Assembly: GCA_002256345.1 (NCBI GenBank)
Contig: NKIY01000001.1
Location: forward strand, 248,001 to 312,000
Origin: Bradyrhizobiaceae bacterium PARB1
GTDB taxonomy: Bacteria; Pseudomonadota; Alphaproteobacteria; Rhizobiales; Xanthobacteraceae
DNA length: 64,000 nucleotides
Reading direction: 5' to 3'
Shown: piece after piece, positions 54,129-64,000 of the stretch
Position numbering within the stretch: the first letter of the stretch is position 1
Layout of the letters: every line of letters begins with the position of its first letter
Made by a program: the position numbers and the translations under genes
Notes under the pieces: model-generated
The model's database searches: none
Told to the model about the DNA's origin: nothing
What the model saw: only the letters and a program-made list of their open reading frames with translations

Positions 54129-54862
54129 AAGTCGCGCAGTATCTTGACGCGGCAAGAACTCTCCCGCTCATCTTCCGCGAAGAGCTGACGGGGGGTGAAC
54201 CATTCGTGATCCTCTCGCCGCATCCGGACGACGAGACCCTTGGTCTCGGCGGTCTCATCGCGCAAGCGCGCAGGGCAGGCCAGGAAGTCCATGTCGTGGT
54301 CATGACGGACGGAGCAGGGTCTCATCCCAACTCGATCGAATACCCGCGCGAGATACTGGTCGATCTCCGCAAGGCGGAAGTCCGCATTGCCGGTGAGATC
54401 CTCGGCATGGATGCGACTTGCGTCCACCATCTGGATCTGCCCGATACGCAAGCTCCTTCCGAAGGGCCAGCGTTCGATGAGGCGGTCAGCGTCGTATCCG
54501 AACTCATCCGGAGCGTCGGAGCGAAGCACCTGTTCGTCACCTGGGATCAGGACCCTCACTGCGACCACAAGGCAGCAGCCGATCTCGCCGCGGCTGTTCG
54601 GCATGGACGCTCTGACATCCGCTTGTGGGCATATCCGATCTGGGGTTGGCACCTCGACCCCGATGACCACCTCCCGGGAGAGCCTCGCGGATACCGGTTG
54701 GATATCCGCCCTGAGCGGGTAGTGAAGGACAAAGCGATAGCTGCTCATGCGTCGCAGATGTCCAGCCTGATCGGAGACGACCCGACCGGCTTTCGCTTCA
54801 CCCAAGAGACCCTGGCGCCCTTCCTCGGCCCGTACGAATACGTGTTCGAGGTCGAGCCATGA
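54125..54862 (+). CDS. PIG-L family deacetylase
   Basis: The 245-residue protein has the PIG-L zinc motif FVILSPHPDDETLGLGG near residues 27-43 and the second metal-binding part DQDPHCDHKAAADL near 140. Enzymes of this family remove N-acetyl groups from sugar derivatives. It overlaps both neighbours by four bases (ATGA), so it is translated with an acyl-CoA dehydrogenase-like protein and a methyltransferase. Confidence 0.9.
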   Translation: MKVAQYLDAARTLPLIFREELTGGEPFVILSPHPDDETLGLGGLIAQARRAGQEVHVVVMTDGAGSHPNSIEYPREILVDLRKAEVRIAGEILGMDATCVHHLDLPDTQAPSEGPAFDEAVSVVSELIRSVGAKHLFVTWDQDPHCDHKAAADLAAAVRHGRSDIRLWAYPIWGWHLDPDDHLPGEPRGYRLDIRPERVVKDKAIAAHASQMSSLIGDDPTGFRFTQETLAPFLGPYEYVFEVEP

Positions 54863-55434
54863 CGCGCCACAGCGAGACACTGCCCGCCGAATATTTCGAA
54901 CGTCGGTACAGGGAGAATATCGATCCGTGGGACGTTCGCAGCAGCGCCTACGAGCGCGAAAAGTACGATGCGACGGTGGCTGCCCTGACGCGGCCGACCT
55001 ACCCACGCGTGCTGGAGGTCGGGTGTTCGATCGGCGTTCTTACCGCAAAGCTTTCACAGCGGAGCGGGCGGTTGCTCGCGATCGACGCGTCGCAAACGGC
55101 GATCGATGCGGCGCGTGGGAGCGCGCCAACCAACGTTACATTCGAAAAACGAGTGCTGCCGGGGGATTTCCCCAAGGGTCCGTTCGACCTGATCGTGCTT
55201 TCCGAAGTCCTATATTACTTCAGCGAGGCTGATCTTGGTTTCGTCGCCGACCGGTGCTGCGAGGCGCTGGCGCCTGACGGCGAGATGGTCCTGTGCCACT
55301 GGCTCGGAGAGACCGATTATCCGCTCACCGGTCATCAGGCCAGCGACATCTTCGCTGCTGCCACCGTCAAGCGAGCTCCGTTTCGCCGGATCCTTCGCGA
55401 CGAAGTCTATCGTCTTGAGACGCTTTCGTCCTAG
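54859..55434 (+). CDS. NodS-like SAM-dependent methyltransferase
   Basis: The 191-residue protein has a class I methyltransferase fold: LEVGCSIGVLTAKLS near 50 for SAM binding and FDLIVLSEVLYYFSEADL near 105. The N-terminal FERRYRENIDPWDVRSSAYE is characteristic of NodS-type N-methyltransferases, which act on a deacetylated amino sugar. This fits the overlapping PIG-L deacetylase gene upstream. The 3' end overlaps the converging glycosyltransferase gene by 68 bp. Confidence 0.88.
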   Translation: MTRHSETLPAEYFERRYRENIDPWDVRSSAYEREKYDATVAALTRPTYPRVLEVGCSIGVLTAKLSQRSGRLLAIDASQTAIDAARGSAPTNVTFEKRVLPGDFPKGPFDLIVLSEVLYYFSEADLGFVADRCCEALAPDGEMVLCHWLGETDYPLTGHQASDIFAAATVKRAPFRRILRDEVYRLETLSS

Positions 55435-56530
55435 GGCCATCCGTACGCAGCGCTGCGAGAACCGACCGGGCGACGACTATCTCGCGCCGGAGATCGGATG
55501 GACGCAGCGTGCGCCGCGGCGTGAGAATGGGGCTCGCTTCAGACACTGCGTACCAGGCTTCGAGGAAGGTCGCCTCCTCGGCCCGGAGACGCGGAATAAG
55601 ATCGGACGAAATGCCGAGCCGAAGGGCGAGGTCGATCTCGTCCCGCGAACCGATCCAAACGGTTCGGAAACGTGATCTTACCAGGGCACGTCGGGTCAGG
55701 TGCAGCGCGGGCTCGAGATCGTCATCGCAGGGCGCATCTAGATCGGATAGACGGCGCTGCATCGTATCCGCCGCGCCACCCGTCGCGCGTCCGGACAGCC
55801 GGCAGGAGGTTTGGACGGTCACGTCGAGTGAATGCCTGACCTTGAAGCCGGCTTCTTCGAGCGCGGCGGTCAGAGCCGCATCCTCGCCTAGCGGCCTGGC
55901 CGGAAGCCCGCCGATCGCCCGGTACGCTTCGACCGTAACGGCGAGGCTTGCGCCCGACGACACCCGATGGTTCGGCCAAGGGTCGTGAGCCCGGGGATCG
56001 CAGCGCGCAACGATCTCTGCGACGAGCGTCAGATAGGTGTCTTCCAGACGTCCACGGCGAAGAAATCCACGACCTAGCGAAACGATCTCGGAAGGTGCCG
56101 CATCGACGTAGCCCGCCACGCAATCGACTCCCCTCGCCAGTTCCCGGAGATTGGACCAGACCCACGTCGGACTGACGCAGGAATCCGCATCCGTAGTCAT
56201 GACGACGCCCTCCTTGCCGATTTTCACAAGACGATCGACAGCGAGGTCCATTGCGCGTTTGCGTGCCCAGCCGGCATTGGACATTTCGGGCGGCAGGCGT
56301 TCCTCCACAACGACGACGGGGTGGGGAATGGACTCCGCGAGGCGCGCAATGACCGCGACCGTGTCGTCGGTACAGTTGTTGGCGAAGACCAGTACCTCGA
56401 ATTCGTCTCCGGACAACGGTGATCCGTAACGATCCCTCTGCACGGCGAGCGCGGCAAGGCATGCGCCAATGCGCTCGGCCTCATTGCAGGCGGGGATCGC
56501 TACGACGCTGAAAGCAGGAACTGCTGCCAT
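55367..56530 (-). CDS. Family 2 glycosyltransferase
   Basis: The 387-residue protein is a GT-A type glycosyltransferase: VVAIPACNEAERIGACLAAL at the N-terminus, EVLVFANNCTDDT near 45 and the metal-binding TTDADSCVSPTW near 115. It has no membrane segment. It converges with the methyltransferase gene and overlaps its 3' end by 68 bp, which suggests a linked function though not the same transcript. The glycosyl acceptor is unknown. Confidence 0.88.
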   Translation of the reverse strand: MAAVPAFSVVAIPACNEAERIGACLAALAVQRDRYGSPLSGDEFEVLVFANNCTDDTVAVIARLAESIPHPVVVVEERLPPEMSNAGWARKRAMDLAVDRLVKIGKEGVVMTTDADSCVSPTWVWSNLRELARGVDCVAGYVDAAPSEIVSLGRGFLRRGRLEDTYLTLVAEIVARCDPRAHDPWPNHRVSSGASLAVTVEAYRAIGGLPARPLGEDAALTAALEEAGFKVRHSLDVTVQTSCRLSGRATGGAADTMQRRLSDLDAPCDDDLEPALHLTRRALVRSRFRTVWIGSRDEIDLALRLGISSDLIPRLRAEEATFLEAWYAVSEASPILTPRRTLRPSDLRREIVVARSVLAALRTDGPRTKASQDDRLRREGSGETELA

Positions 56531-56702
56531 GGTTCGAGAAGTCCTTCTGAATCGCGCCTGCTAATGTCTCGAATCTTGCCATGTTCCGGGTGGGATAGAA
56601 CGGGCGAGACGAACATCCCGCGGGCGAGTCCACCGGCTGCAATCGAGCGTCCAGCCGCCGGCGTCCTGGAAGTGCATACAGCCCGAAAAGAGCCCCAACC
56701 GC

Positions 56703-56727
56703 GGAACGTGTGCGCTCCGGTTCCGTT
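56703..56727 (+). promoter_or_regulatory. EcfG-type stress promoter of the catalase gene
   Basis: GGAAC at 56703-56707 is followed by 17 bases and GTT at 56725-56727, preceded by C, so it reads GGAAC-N16-CGTT. The catalase start is 43 bases downstream. This is the best consensus match in the window. Confidence 0.65.
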
Positions 56728-56769
56728 GAGAGGCGTAATTCGAATCCTTCCAAACTAGAGCGGGGACAC

Positions 56770-58881
<2,112 letters not shown>

Positions 58882-59474
58882 CATCCGAGTTGAAGCCGTA
58901 CGTGCGCACAAGCTCACAGGCGGCAGGCGGGGAAGCGGCGAGGTTCACCGTTGTCCTGGCCTCGCTTGCTCTCGGGATCGCGCCACTGGCGCGATCGGAC
59001 GGCGAAGCTCGCCGAGGCGTTACGAACGATCTTCGGCTATCCGGTTTCTTGTAGGCTATCCGGACTTTCGTGTGGAATCCGTACCGCCGCGCCGGCCGCG
59101 AGGCCGGTCCGGAGGCGGCGAGGTCTCGCCGTAACCTGAACCTCGCTACGCAGGGGAATCCCGCCCCTGTCCGGTGAAGGGGGGCGTCAGCCGATCCCCG
59201 TCGAGCCGTCGCGGGAGGTCGCGAGACTTCCGGCGCCGTCCGATCGCGCCCTGCGGCGCGCCCAGCGTCGTCCTCCATGGACCGCTGACAATCCGCGCGA
59301 CAGCCGGCTCCACGACGACCACACATGCCTCCGCGCGATCCTTGCAGGTCGCGGGAGGGTGACGCGGTCGCCGGAGGCGAGGAACACCGGCATGCCCTCG
59401 CTGGAAGCCGGCAACAAACCGGTACCCCCCGTGCCCGGATGTGCTATTTTGTCGCATACCACCTGGGGGATATC
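58882..59474. other. 593-bp region with repeat copy B and a degenerate repeat fragment
   Basis: No gene is visible between the catalase and the gene starting at 59475. The region holds repeat copy B (59045-59265, inverted relative to copy A) and, at about 58965-59030, a short fragment with GCGCGATCGGACGGCG that looks like a worn piece of the same repeat in direct orientation. A GGAAC near 59381 has no partner at the EcfG spacing. Confidence 0.6.
59045..59265. repeat. Island repeat, copy B (inverted)
   Basis: This is the inverted partner of 52471-52676. Read on the minus strand it gives GCAGGGCGCGATCGGACGGC, then CGCGACCTCCCGCGACGGCT, then TTCACCGGACAGGGGCGGGA and GAGACCTCGCCGCCTCCGGA in the same order as copy A. 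The two copies enclose about 6.4 kb with the acyl-CoA dehydrogenase-like/PIG-L/NodS-like/glycosyltransferase genes and the catalase. Confidence 0.85.
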
Positions 59475-59939
59475 GTGAGCGTCAAGAATGAACAGTCCGC
59501 CGGCAGCGGGGGCTTCGCCAAGGTCTTCGGCGATATCGCGAACCGCACATCGCAGGCAGCGGGTCGTGCGACGACTTTCATGATCGCGGGAGCCGTGGTC
59601 CTCGTCTGGGCGGTCTCCGGACCGATCTTCCAGTACAGTGACACCTGGCAGCTGGTCATCAACACTGGAACGACGATCGTCACCTTCCTGATGGTCTTCC
59701 TCATCCAGAATTCCCAGAACCGGGACAGCGCTGCCATCCAGGTGAAGCTGGACGAACTGATACGCGTCAGCGCCGCTCACAACTCGTTCGTCGGAATCGA
59801 GCATCTCACGGACGAGGAACTCGAAGAGATCCGAGGCAAATGCGAGCGCCGCGCCGAAGCCGAGAAGGCGGGAGAGCGCACGGTGGAGCGAGTGGGCGAG
59901 CGCGCCGCCGAGGCCGCCGACGAGGTTACGGGATCTTGA
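59475..59939 (+). CDS. Low-affinity iron permease family protein
   Basis: The 154-residue protein from a GTG at 59475 (GGGGGAT before it) has two membrane segments (TTFMIAGAVVLVWAVSGPIF and LVINTGTTIVTFLMVFLIQN) and then QNSQNRDSAAIQVKLDELIR, the signature of the low-affinity iron permease (PF04120) family. The C-terminus is a charged helix. The true transport role in bacteria is not well established. Confidence 0.8.
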   Translation: MSVKNEQSAGSGGFAKVFGDIANRTSQAAGRATTFMIAGAVVLVWAVSGPIFQYSDTWQLVINTGTTIVTFLMVFLIQNSQNRDSAAIQVKLDELIRVSAAHNSFVGIEHLTDEELEEIRGKCERRAEAEKAGERTVERVGERAAEAADEVTGS

Positions 59940-59997
59940 GCTGGCCGGCCGAATCCGCAGCCGAGGCTCCGGAGCCGATGCGGCAACCTACGCCATC

Positions 59998-61407
59998 ATG
60001 AGGTCGCGTCCGAAAGCGGCGGGCATCATGGTGATTGCAGGCATCATCGGGATGGCCGGCATGATCGGTTGTGCCGGCGCCCAGGAAGACAAGAAGACGG
60101 ACGACGACAAACCCGCCGATCCGGACACGGGCCAGAGCACAATCGAAGAGACCACCCTGGGTCTGTTGCCCAACCCGTTCACGGACCGCGGCGTGAAGTT
60201 CGCGGCGACCTACATCGGTGAAACTCTGGGCAACCCGTCGGGAGGAGCGAAGCAGGGCTCCGTCTGCGAGGGGCGCCTGAACCTAGCGGTGGATGCCGAT
60301 CTCGAGAAGCTCATCGGCCTGCAGCAGACCACCTTCCACGCCAACCTCTTCCAGATCCACGGGGACGGCCTGTCCCGAAGCAATCTGCAGAACTTCATGA
60401 CCGTGAGCGGGATCGAGGCTCTTCCATCGACCCGTCTCTACGAGATCTGGTTTGAGAAAAAGTGGGGGCATGATTTAGTCTCTCTCAAAGTCGGCCAGCT
60501 TGCAGCCGATCCGGAATTCTTCAACACCAAATACACGGACGTCTTCACCAACGCCTCCATGGGATGGCCGGCCATAACCTCGGTAAACCTCCCCAGTGGA
60601 GGCCCGTCGCCCCCTCTCGCGGCGCTGGGAGCCCGCCTGGCGTTGAATCTCTCAGAATCCGTATCCGTGCTCGGCGCGGTCTTCGACGGCGATGCTGCGG
60701 GCCCCGGGACCGACGACCCGCAGCGGCGCAATCGATACGGGACCAACTTCCGGATAAACGATCCTCCGCTGGTCCTGGGGCAGGTCCAGTATTCGTGGAA
60801 CAACCACAAAGGCGACCCTCGGCTCGCCGGCACGCTCAAGCTTGGCGGTTGGCGGCATTTCGGGGACTTCCCGGACGAGCGTCTGTCGACCGATGGGAAG
60901 TCCTTGTTCGATCCGACGGGAAGCGGGACGCCCGCGACCCTCAACGGCAACTACGGGATCTGGGCCGTAGCCGAGCAGCAGGTCTATCGAGTGCCGGGCA
61001 GCGACGATCGCGGCGTCGGGGTGTTTGCCAGGTTGTCTACGAGCCCCTCCGACCGCAACCTCATAGACCTCCATGCAGATGCAGGAATCGAAGTCATCGG
61101 ACCGAGCGACCGGCGGCCCAACGATAAATTCGGCATGGCGGTCGGATACGCACGGGTGTCGAAGGCGGCACGGGCCCTCGACCGGGAATACCGCACGTTC
61201 GTGGATGCGAGTGCTGCCGTCCGAAGCGCGGAGACGCTTTTCACCGCCGCGTATCAGTACGAAATTCAGCCGGGTTGGAGCGTGCAGCCGACCCTGCAAT
61301 ATATCCTTCACCCAGGAGGCGGAGCGACGGGCCCGACAGGCTCCTACCCCGGCACAACGCTGAGGAACGCCACCGTTTTGGGAGTACGGACGGTCGTGAA
61401 GTTCTGA
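59998..61407 (+). CDS. Carbohydrate porin (OprB family)
   Basis: The 469-residue protein begins with a signal peptide (MRSRPKAAGIMVIAGIIGMA, cleavage near AGAQ) and has the OprB pattern: GVKFAATYIGETLGNPSGGA, NFMTVSGIEALPSTRLYEIW, SLKVGQLAADPEFFNTKY and an aromatic C-terminal residue (VVKF) as expected for outer-membrane barrels. It lets sugars or other small solutes pass the outer membrane. It may be a single-gene unit 58 bp after the iron permease-like gene. Confidence 0.9.
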   Translation: MRSRPKAAGIMVIAGIIGMAGMIGCAGAQEDKKTDDDKPADPDTGQSTIEETTLGLLPNPFTDRGVKFAATYIGETLGNPSGGAKQGSVCEGRLNLAVDADLEKLIGLQQTTFHANLFQIHGDGLSRSNLQNFMTVSGIEALPSTRLYEIWFEKKWGHDLVSLKVGQLAADPEFFNTKYTDVFTNASMGWPAITSVNLPSGGPSPPLAALGARLALNLSESVSVLGAVFDGDAAGPGTDDPQRRNRYGTNFRINDPPLVLGQVQYSWNNHKGDPRLAGTLKLGGWRHFGDFPDERLSTDGKSLFDPTGSGTPATLNGNYGIWAVAEQQVYRVPGSDDRGVGVFARLSTSPSDRNLIDLHADAGIEVIGPSDRRPNDKFGMAVGYARVSKAARALDREYRTFVDASAAVRSAETLFTAAYQYEIQPGWSVQPTLQYILHPGGGATGPTGSYPGTTLRNATVLGVRTVVKF

Positions 61408-61553
61408 GCCGGAAGCGTATTGCGGACCATGGTCGCTCGCGAAGGCGTTGGACGGCAACCTGGACCGACTTGGTGCACCGTCACGGAAGGTGAGCTGCAT
61501 GCCGAGCTCGCCGCAGCCGGGCGATTAACCGCGACTCGGACCGAGGGTCCGCG

Positions 61554-61742
61554 TCAGTCGCGCGGCTTCCCGCGATGCCACGCCTGGCGTCTGAATTCGT
61601 CGATCGCCTCATCGGCGAAGGCCTCGGACACGTATACGCCGACCATTTGGCGAGGCGGATTACCAGGCATCGTTTCGTCGATGACGTACCCGCTGCCGTC
61701 CTCCAACTGGCGGACGGCATATTGGGATCTTTCCGTTGGCAT
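61554..61742 (-). CDS. Small hypothetical protein, 62 residues
   Basis: The product (MPTERSQYAVRQLEDGSGYV start) follows a GGGAGAAGCCAA ribosome-binding site with good spacing. It contains VGVYVSEAFADEAIDEFRRQ and is hydrophilic. No domain was recognised. The gene is convergent with the OprB gene. Confidence 0.6.
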   Translation of the reverse strand: MPTERSQYAVRQLEDGSGYVIDETMPGNPPRQMVGVYVSEAFADEAIDEFRRQAWHRGKPRD

Positions 61743-61917
61743 TTGGCTTCTCCCGGAAACTCGAGGGGCGCGACACGGGGCGACCCGGCGGTGGCCACGA
61801 CGTCCTCAGTTCGCACCGGCGAGCTCTTGCGGCATCTTCCGGTGCTATCCCGCGCTCATCGAAGGAGGTGGGGGTAACGGACGTCCCGGTCGGATGCGGG
61901 ACGTCCGAGACGAAGCG

Positions 61918-62307
61918 TCAGTGCTTGATGTCGGCGGGGAGCTTGCCGCCGTTGGCGGCGAGCTTGGACATGACCTGCTTGTGCAGCCAGATGTTCATGC
62001 TCGCGCTATCGTTCGTATCGCCGGTATAACCGAGCTCCTTCGCAAGCTCCTTGCGTGCCGAAAGGCTGGAGTCGATGTCGAGAGCCTTCATCAGGTCGAC
62101 GATCGAGGTCTTCCATTCGAGTTTCTCGCCCTTGGCGGCCACGGCTTTGTCAAGGATGGGAGCGACATCCACACTTGTGGTCGCTGCAGAAGTCGCCGGC
62201 GCTCCGGCCCCGGCTTCCGAGGCGGGTGCAGTTCCCGCAGCGGCAGACTCTGCCGCTCCTGCGCTGGTACCGAAAATGGCGCCCATGATCTTGCCGAAAA
62301 TGCTCAT
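61918..62307 (-). CDS. DUF3597 domain protein
   Basis: The 129-residue protein from the ATG at 62307 begins MSIFGKIMGAIFGTSAG, then has an Ala/Thr-rich linker and the DUF3597 domain (VDVAPILDKAVAAKGEKLEW, SIVDLMKALDIDSSLSARKE, ELGYTGDTNDSASMNIWLHK). The domain is helical and of unknown function, and it is often found with stress genes. AGGAGA precedes the ATG. Confidence 0.88.
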   Translation of the reverse strand: MSIFGKIMGAIFGTSAGAAESAAAGTAPASEAGAGAPATSAATTSVDVAPILDKAVAAKGEKLEWKTSIVDLMKALDIDSSLSARKELAKELGYTGDTNDSASMNIWLHKQVMSKLAANGGKLPADIKH

Positions 62308-62761
62308 ACGAATCTCCTTGCGTACCGCTGAATGGCGGGACGGCACCTTACGCCTGGAGACGGCTTCGGCAAGGCGGTAATGAGGTGGCGCCTAGTTGGC
62401 GATGAAACTTAGGCGAGCTCTGCATGACGATGCTCGCCGGCCTATCGGCTGTGGTCCGCCAAGCCGGACGCTTTGCAAGGGTCGGTCATAGGGGAATTTC
62501 GAGCTGGCCCCGATAGCCGAGCTTCCGATGCGCAAATGGGCGCAGCGACACCGCCGTTAGGATCCCCAGAATGGCCTTCGCGATGCAGGTGCTCGTCGCA
62601 GTCATCTCCGCAAGTCGGCATCATGGACAGAAAGCTGAACGAGCACCGATAACCAATCCTTTACCGTCCGTGCGCGACCCAAACTGTTACACGGGCATAT
62701 TTACCGGTCGTTCGGCGGCCATCGGTAGAAAAGTCGCATCAAGTGGAGCCCGATCCGACCC
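62308..62761. other. 454-bp gene-free region
   Basis: No supported coding frame or repeat is visible. It should contain the promoter of the DUF3597 gene (minus strand) and of the MHYT gene (plus strand). No EcfG-type match was found. Confidence 0.5.
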
Positions 62762-64000
62762 ATGTTGCGTATCTATAGCTGCCTTGTGCAGGACCACGAT
62801 CCCAGTCTACTCGGTTTGGCCGCCCTGATATGTCTGCTGAGCGCCTTCGCGGCCATAAGTCTGCTGCAGCACGCGCGCCGGGCACCTTCCAGGATGCGGT
62901 ACGTCTGGCTGGGCGTCTCCGCGGTCGCAAGCGGTGTCGGAATCTGGGCAACGCATTTCATCGCGATGATCGCCTACGCGCCCGATGTTCCGAGCGGATA
63001 CCATGTAGGCGGCACCTTCGTCTCTTTGCTGTCGGCGATCCTGCTCGCCGGTGCCGGTTTTTAGCTCGCCCTGATGCCCGGGCGAAGGTTGCAGCCCGCG
63101 ATCGGGGGTCTGGTGGTCGCGCTCGGCATCGCCACGATGCACTACGTCGGCATGTCCGCATTCAAGGTCCCGGGCAACATTCGATGGGACTTCGCTTTCG
63201 TAGCTGCCTCTCTCGGCTCCGGCGCCGTCTTCAGCATCATGGCGATGCAGGTCGCGGTGCACGGCCTGCACGCGAAATCCTGGCTGGTGGCGGTGGCGCT
63301 TCTGACGGCGGCGATCTGTTCGCTTCATTTCACCGCCATGGCGGGGGTCGAGATCGTCGAAAATCCGGCGATCGCCGTCCCCACTTCGACGATCTCCGAT
63401 GGATGGCTCGCGCTCGCGGTGACCTGCGCGACGCTGGTGGTCCTCGGTCTGGGGCTCGCGGCGATCGTCCTCGACATCAGGGATTCCCGTCGATCGGAGG
63501 TCGAAGTGGGGCGGCTGCGGGAGCTCGCGAACGCATCCGTGGAGGGGCTCCTGATTTGCGACGGCGATAGCATAGTGGATTGCAACACCAGTCTGGCGGA
63601 ACTGTGCGGACGATCCGGGGCGGATCTGGCCGGGCAGCCGTTGAAGACATGTTTCGCGGACGAAGTCGTCGTGAAGGAGCTTCTTGCGCGCCCGAACGAG
63701 GTGCTGGAGACCAATCTGCTGCACGCCGACGGCTCCATCAGCCCGGTCGAGCTGATAGCCAAGCCGATATCGTTCTCGCGTGGTCTTCGCTATGTCGTGG
63801 CTGTACGCGACCTGACGGACCGCAAGCGTGCGGAACGGGAAATACACTTCCTCGCCCACCACGACGCGCTCACGGGTCTGCCGAACCGTAACACCTTCCA
63901 TTCTCGGCTGAACCAATTGATCGCCGCGAAACAGAGCGGCTTCGCGGTCCTCTATCTCGATCTGGACCGGTTCAAGGAAGTGAACGACCTGTTCGGGCAC
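62762..64000 (+). pseudogene. MHYT-PAS-GGDEF protein interrupted by an in-frame TAG (truncated by window end)
   Basis: The frame is open from the ATG at 62762 to the end of the window except for a TAG at 63062-63064. Without the stop it encodes an N-terminal MHYT membrane sensor (WATHFIAMIAYAP, then MHYVGMSAF and LHFTAMAGVE), a PAS domain (NASVEGLLICDGDSIVDCNT) and the beginning of a GGDEF domain (AHHDALTGLPNRNTFHSRLN, VLYLDLDRFKEVNDLFGH). The usual product makes or breaks c-di-GMP in response to a diffusible signal. The codon was probably TGG or CAG before. The first 100 residues alone contain only part of the MHYT domain. Confidence 0.8.

Noticed and set aside
59381-59410. GGAAC upstream of the iron permease-like gene
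   Set aside because: No GTT at 16-18 bases distance.

Overview
The window looks like chromosomal DNA of a Bradyrhizobium-type alphaproteobacterium (Bradyrhizobium, Tardiphaga, Afipia or Rhodopseudomonas). The sequence evidence is GC-rich coding on both strands, several palindromic intergenic repeat families of the kind common in that group, a DctPQM-PobA aromatic-acid setting, and GGAAC-N16/17-(c)GTT promoters typical of the alphaproteobacterial stress sigma factor EcfG. No rRNA, tRNA or CRISPR array was seen.

Positions 1-22.2 kb are ordinary catabolic chromosome. A CoA-thioester set (enoyl-CoA hydratase, feruloyl-CoA synthase-like ligase, three acyl-CoA dehydrogenases of which two are tandem duplicates, nitroreductase, second crotonase-fold protein) is followed by small housekeeping and regulatory genes: a cyclic-nucleotide-binding membrane protein, a stand-alone DUF6537 protein, a WYL regulator, a GST, an FMN-binding oxidase-like protein and a LysR regulator. 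Then come pobA and, divergent from it, a TRAP transporter (dctPQM) with a DUF3237 protein and a secreted cyclase-family protein. Together these suggest uptake and breakdown of lignin-derived phenolic acids through 4-hydroxybenzoate to protocatechuate. At least ten palindromic repeat copies lie between these genes.

At about 22.2 kb the repeat families stop and a Tn7-like transposition module begins, all on the minus strand: tnsA, tnsB, tnsC and tniQ (28.1 to 22.3 kb). tniQ ends in a clean terminator and seems to start at a CTG codon just after tnsC. Next to it (29.1-32.6 kb) is a four-gene minus-strand cluster that I consider the most unusual item: two paralogous proteins resembling TnsA but lacking its catalytic residues, a soluble FtsH-like AAA+/M41 zinc protease with intact motifs, and a small protein overlapping its 3' end. 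The ends of the element could not be fixed by eye.

From 33.3 to 64 kb the window is a stress and energy region: phosphoketolase-acetate kinase, a globin-coupled chemoreceptor, PilZ protein, GlgX, YflT-like and PepSY-like stress proteins, a ClpP-like protein, AI-2E-type exporter, ferritin-like DUF892 protein, cation/proton antiporter, HPII-type catalase, OprB porin, DUF3597 and several small proteins. Four of these genes have EcfG-type promoter matches. Between two inverted copies of a roughly 200-bp repeat (about 52.47-52.68 and 59.05-59.26 kb) lies a cluster with an acyl-CoA dehydrogenase-like protein, a PIG-L deacetylase, a NodS-like methyltransferase and a family 2 glycosyltransferase, followed by the catalase. 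Two signalling genes (a PAS chemoreceptor and an MHYT-PAS-GGDEF protein cut by the window end) are each broken by one in-frame stop codon.
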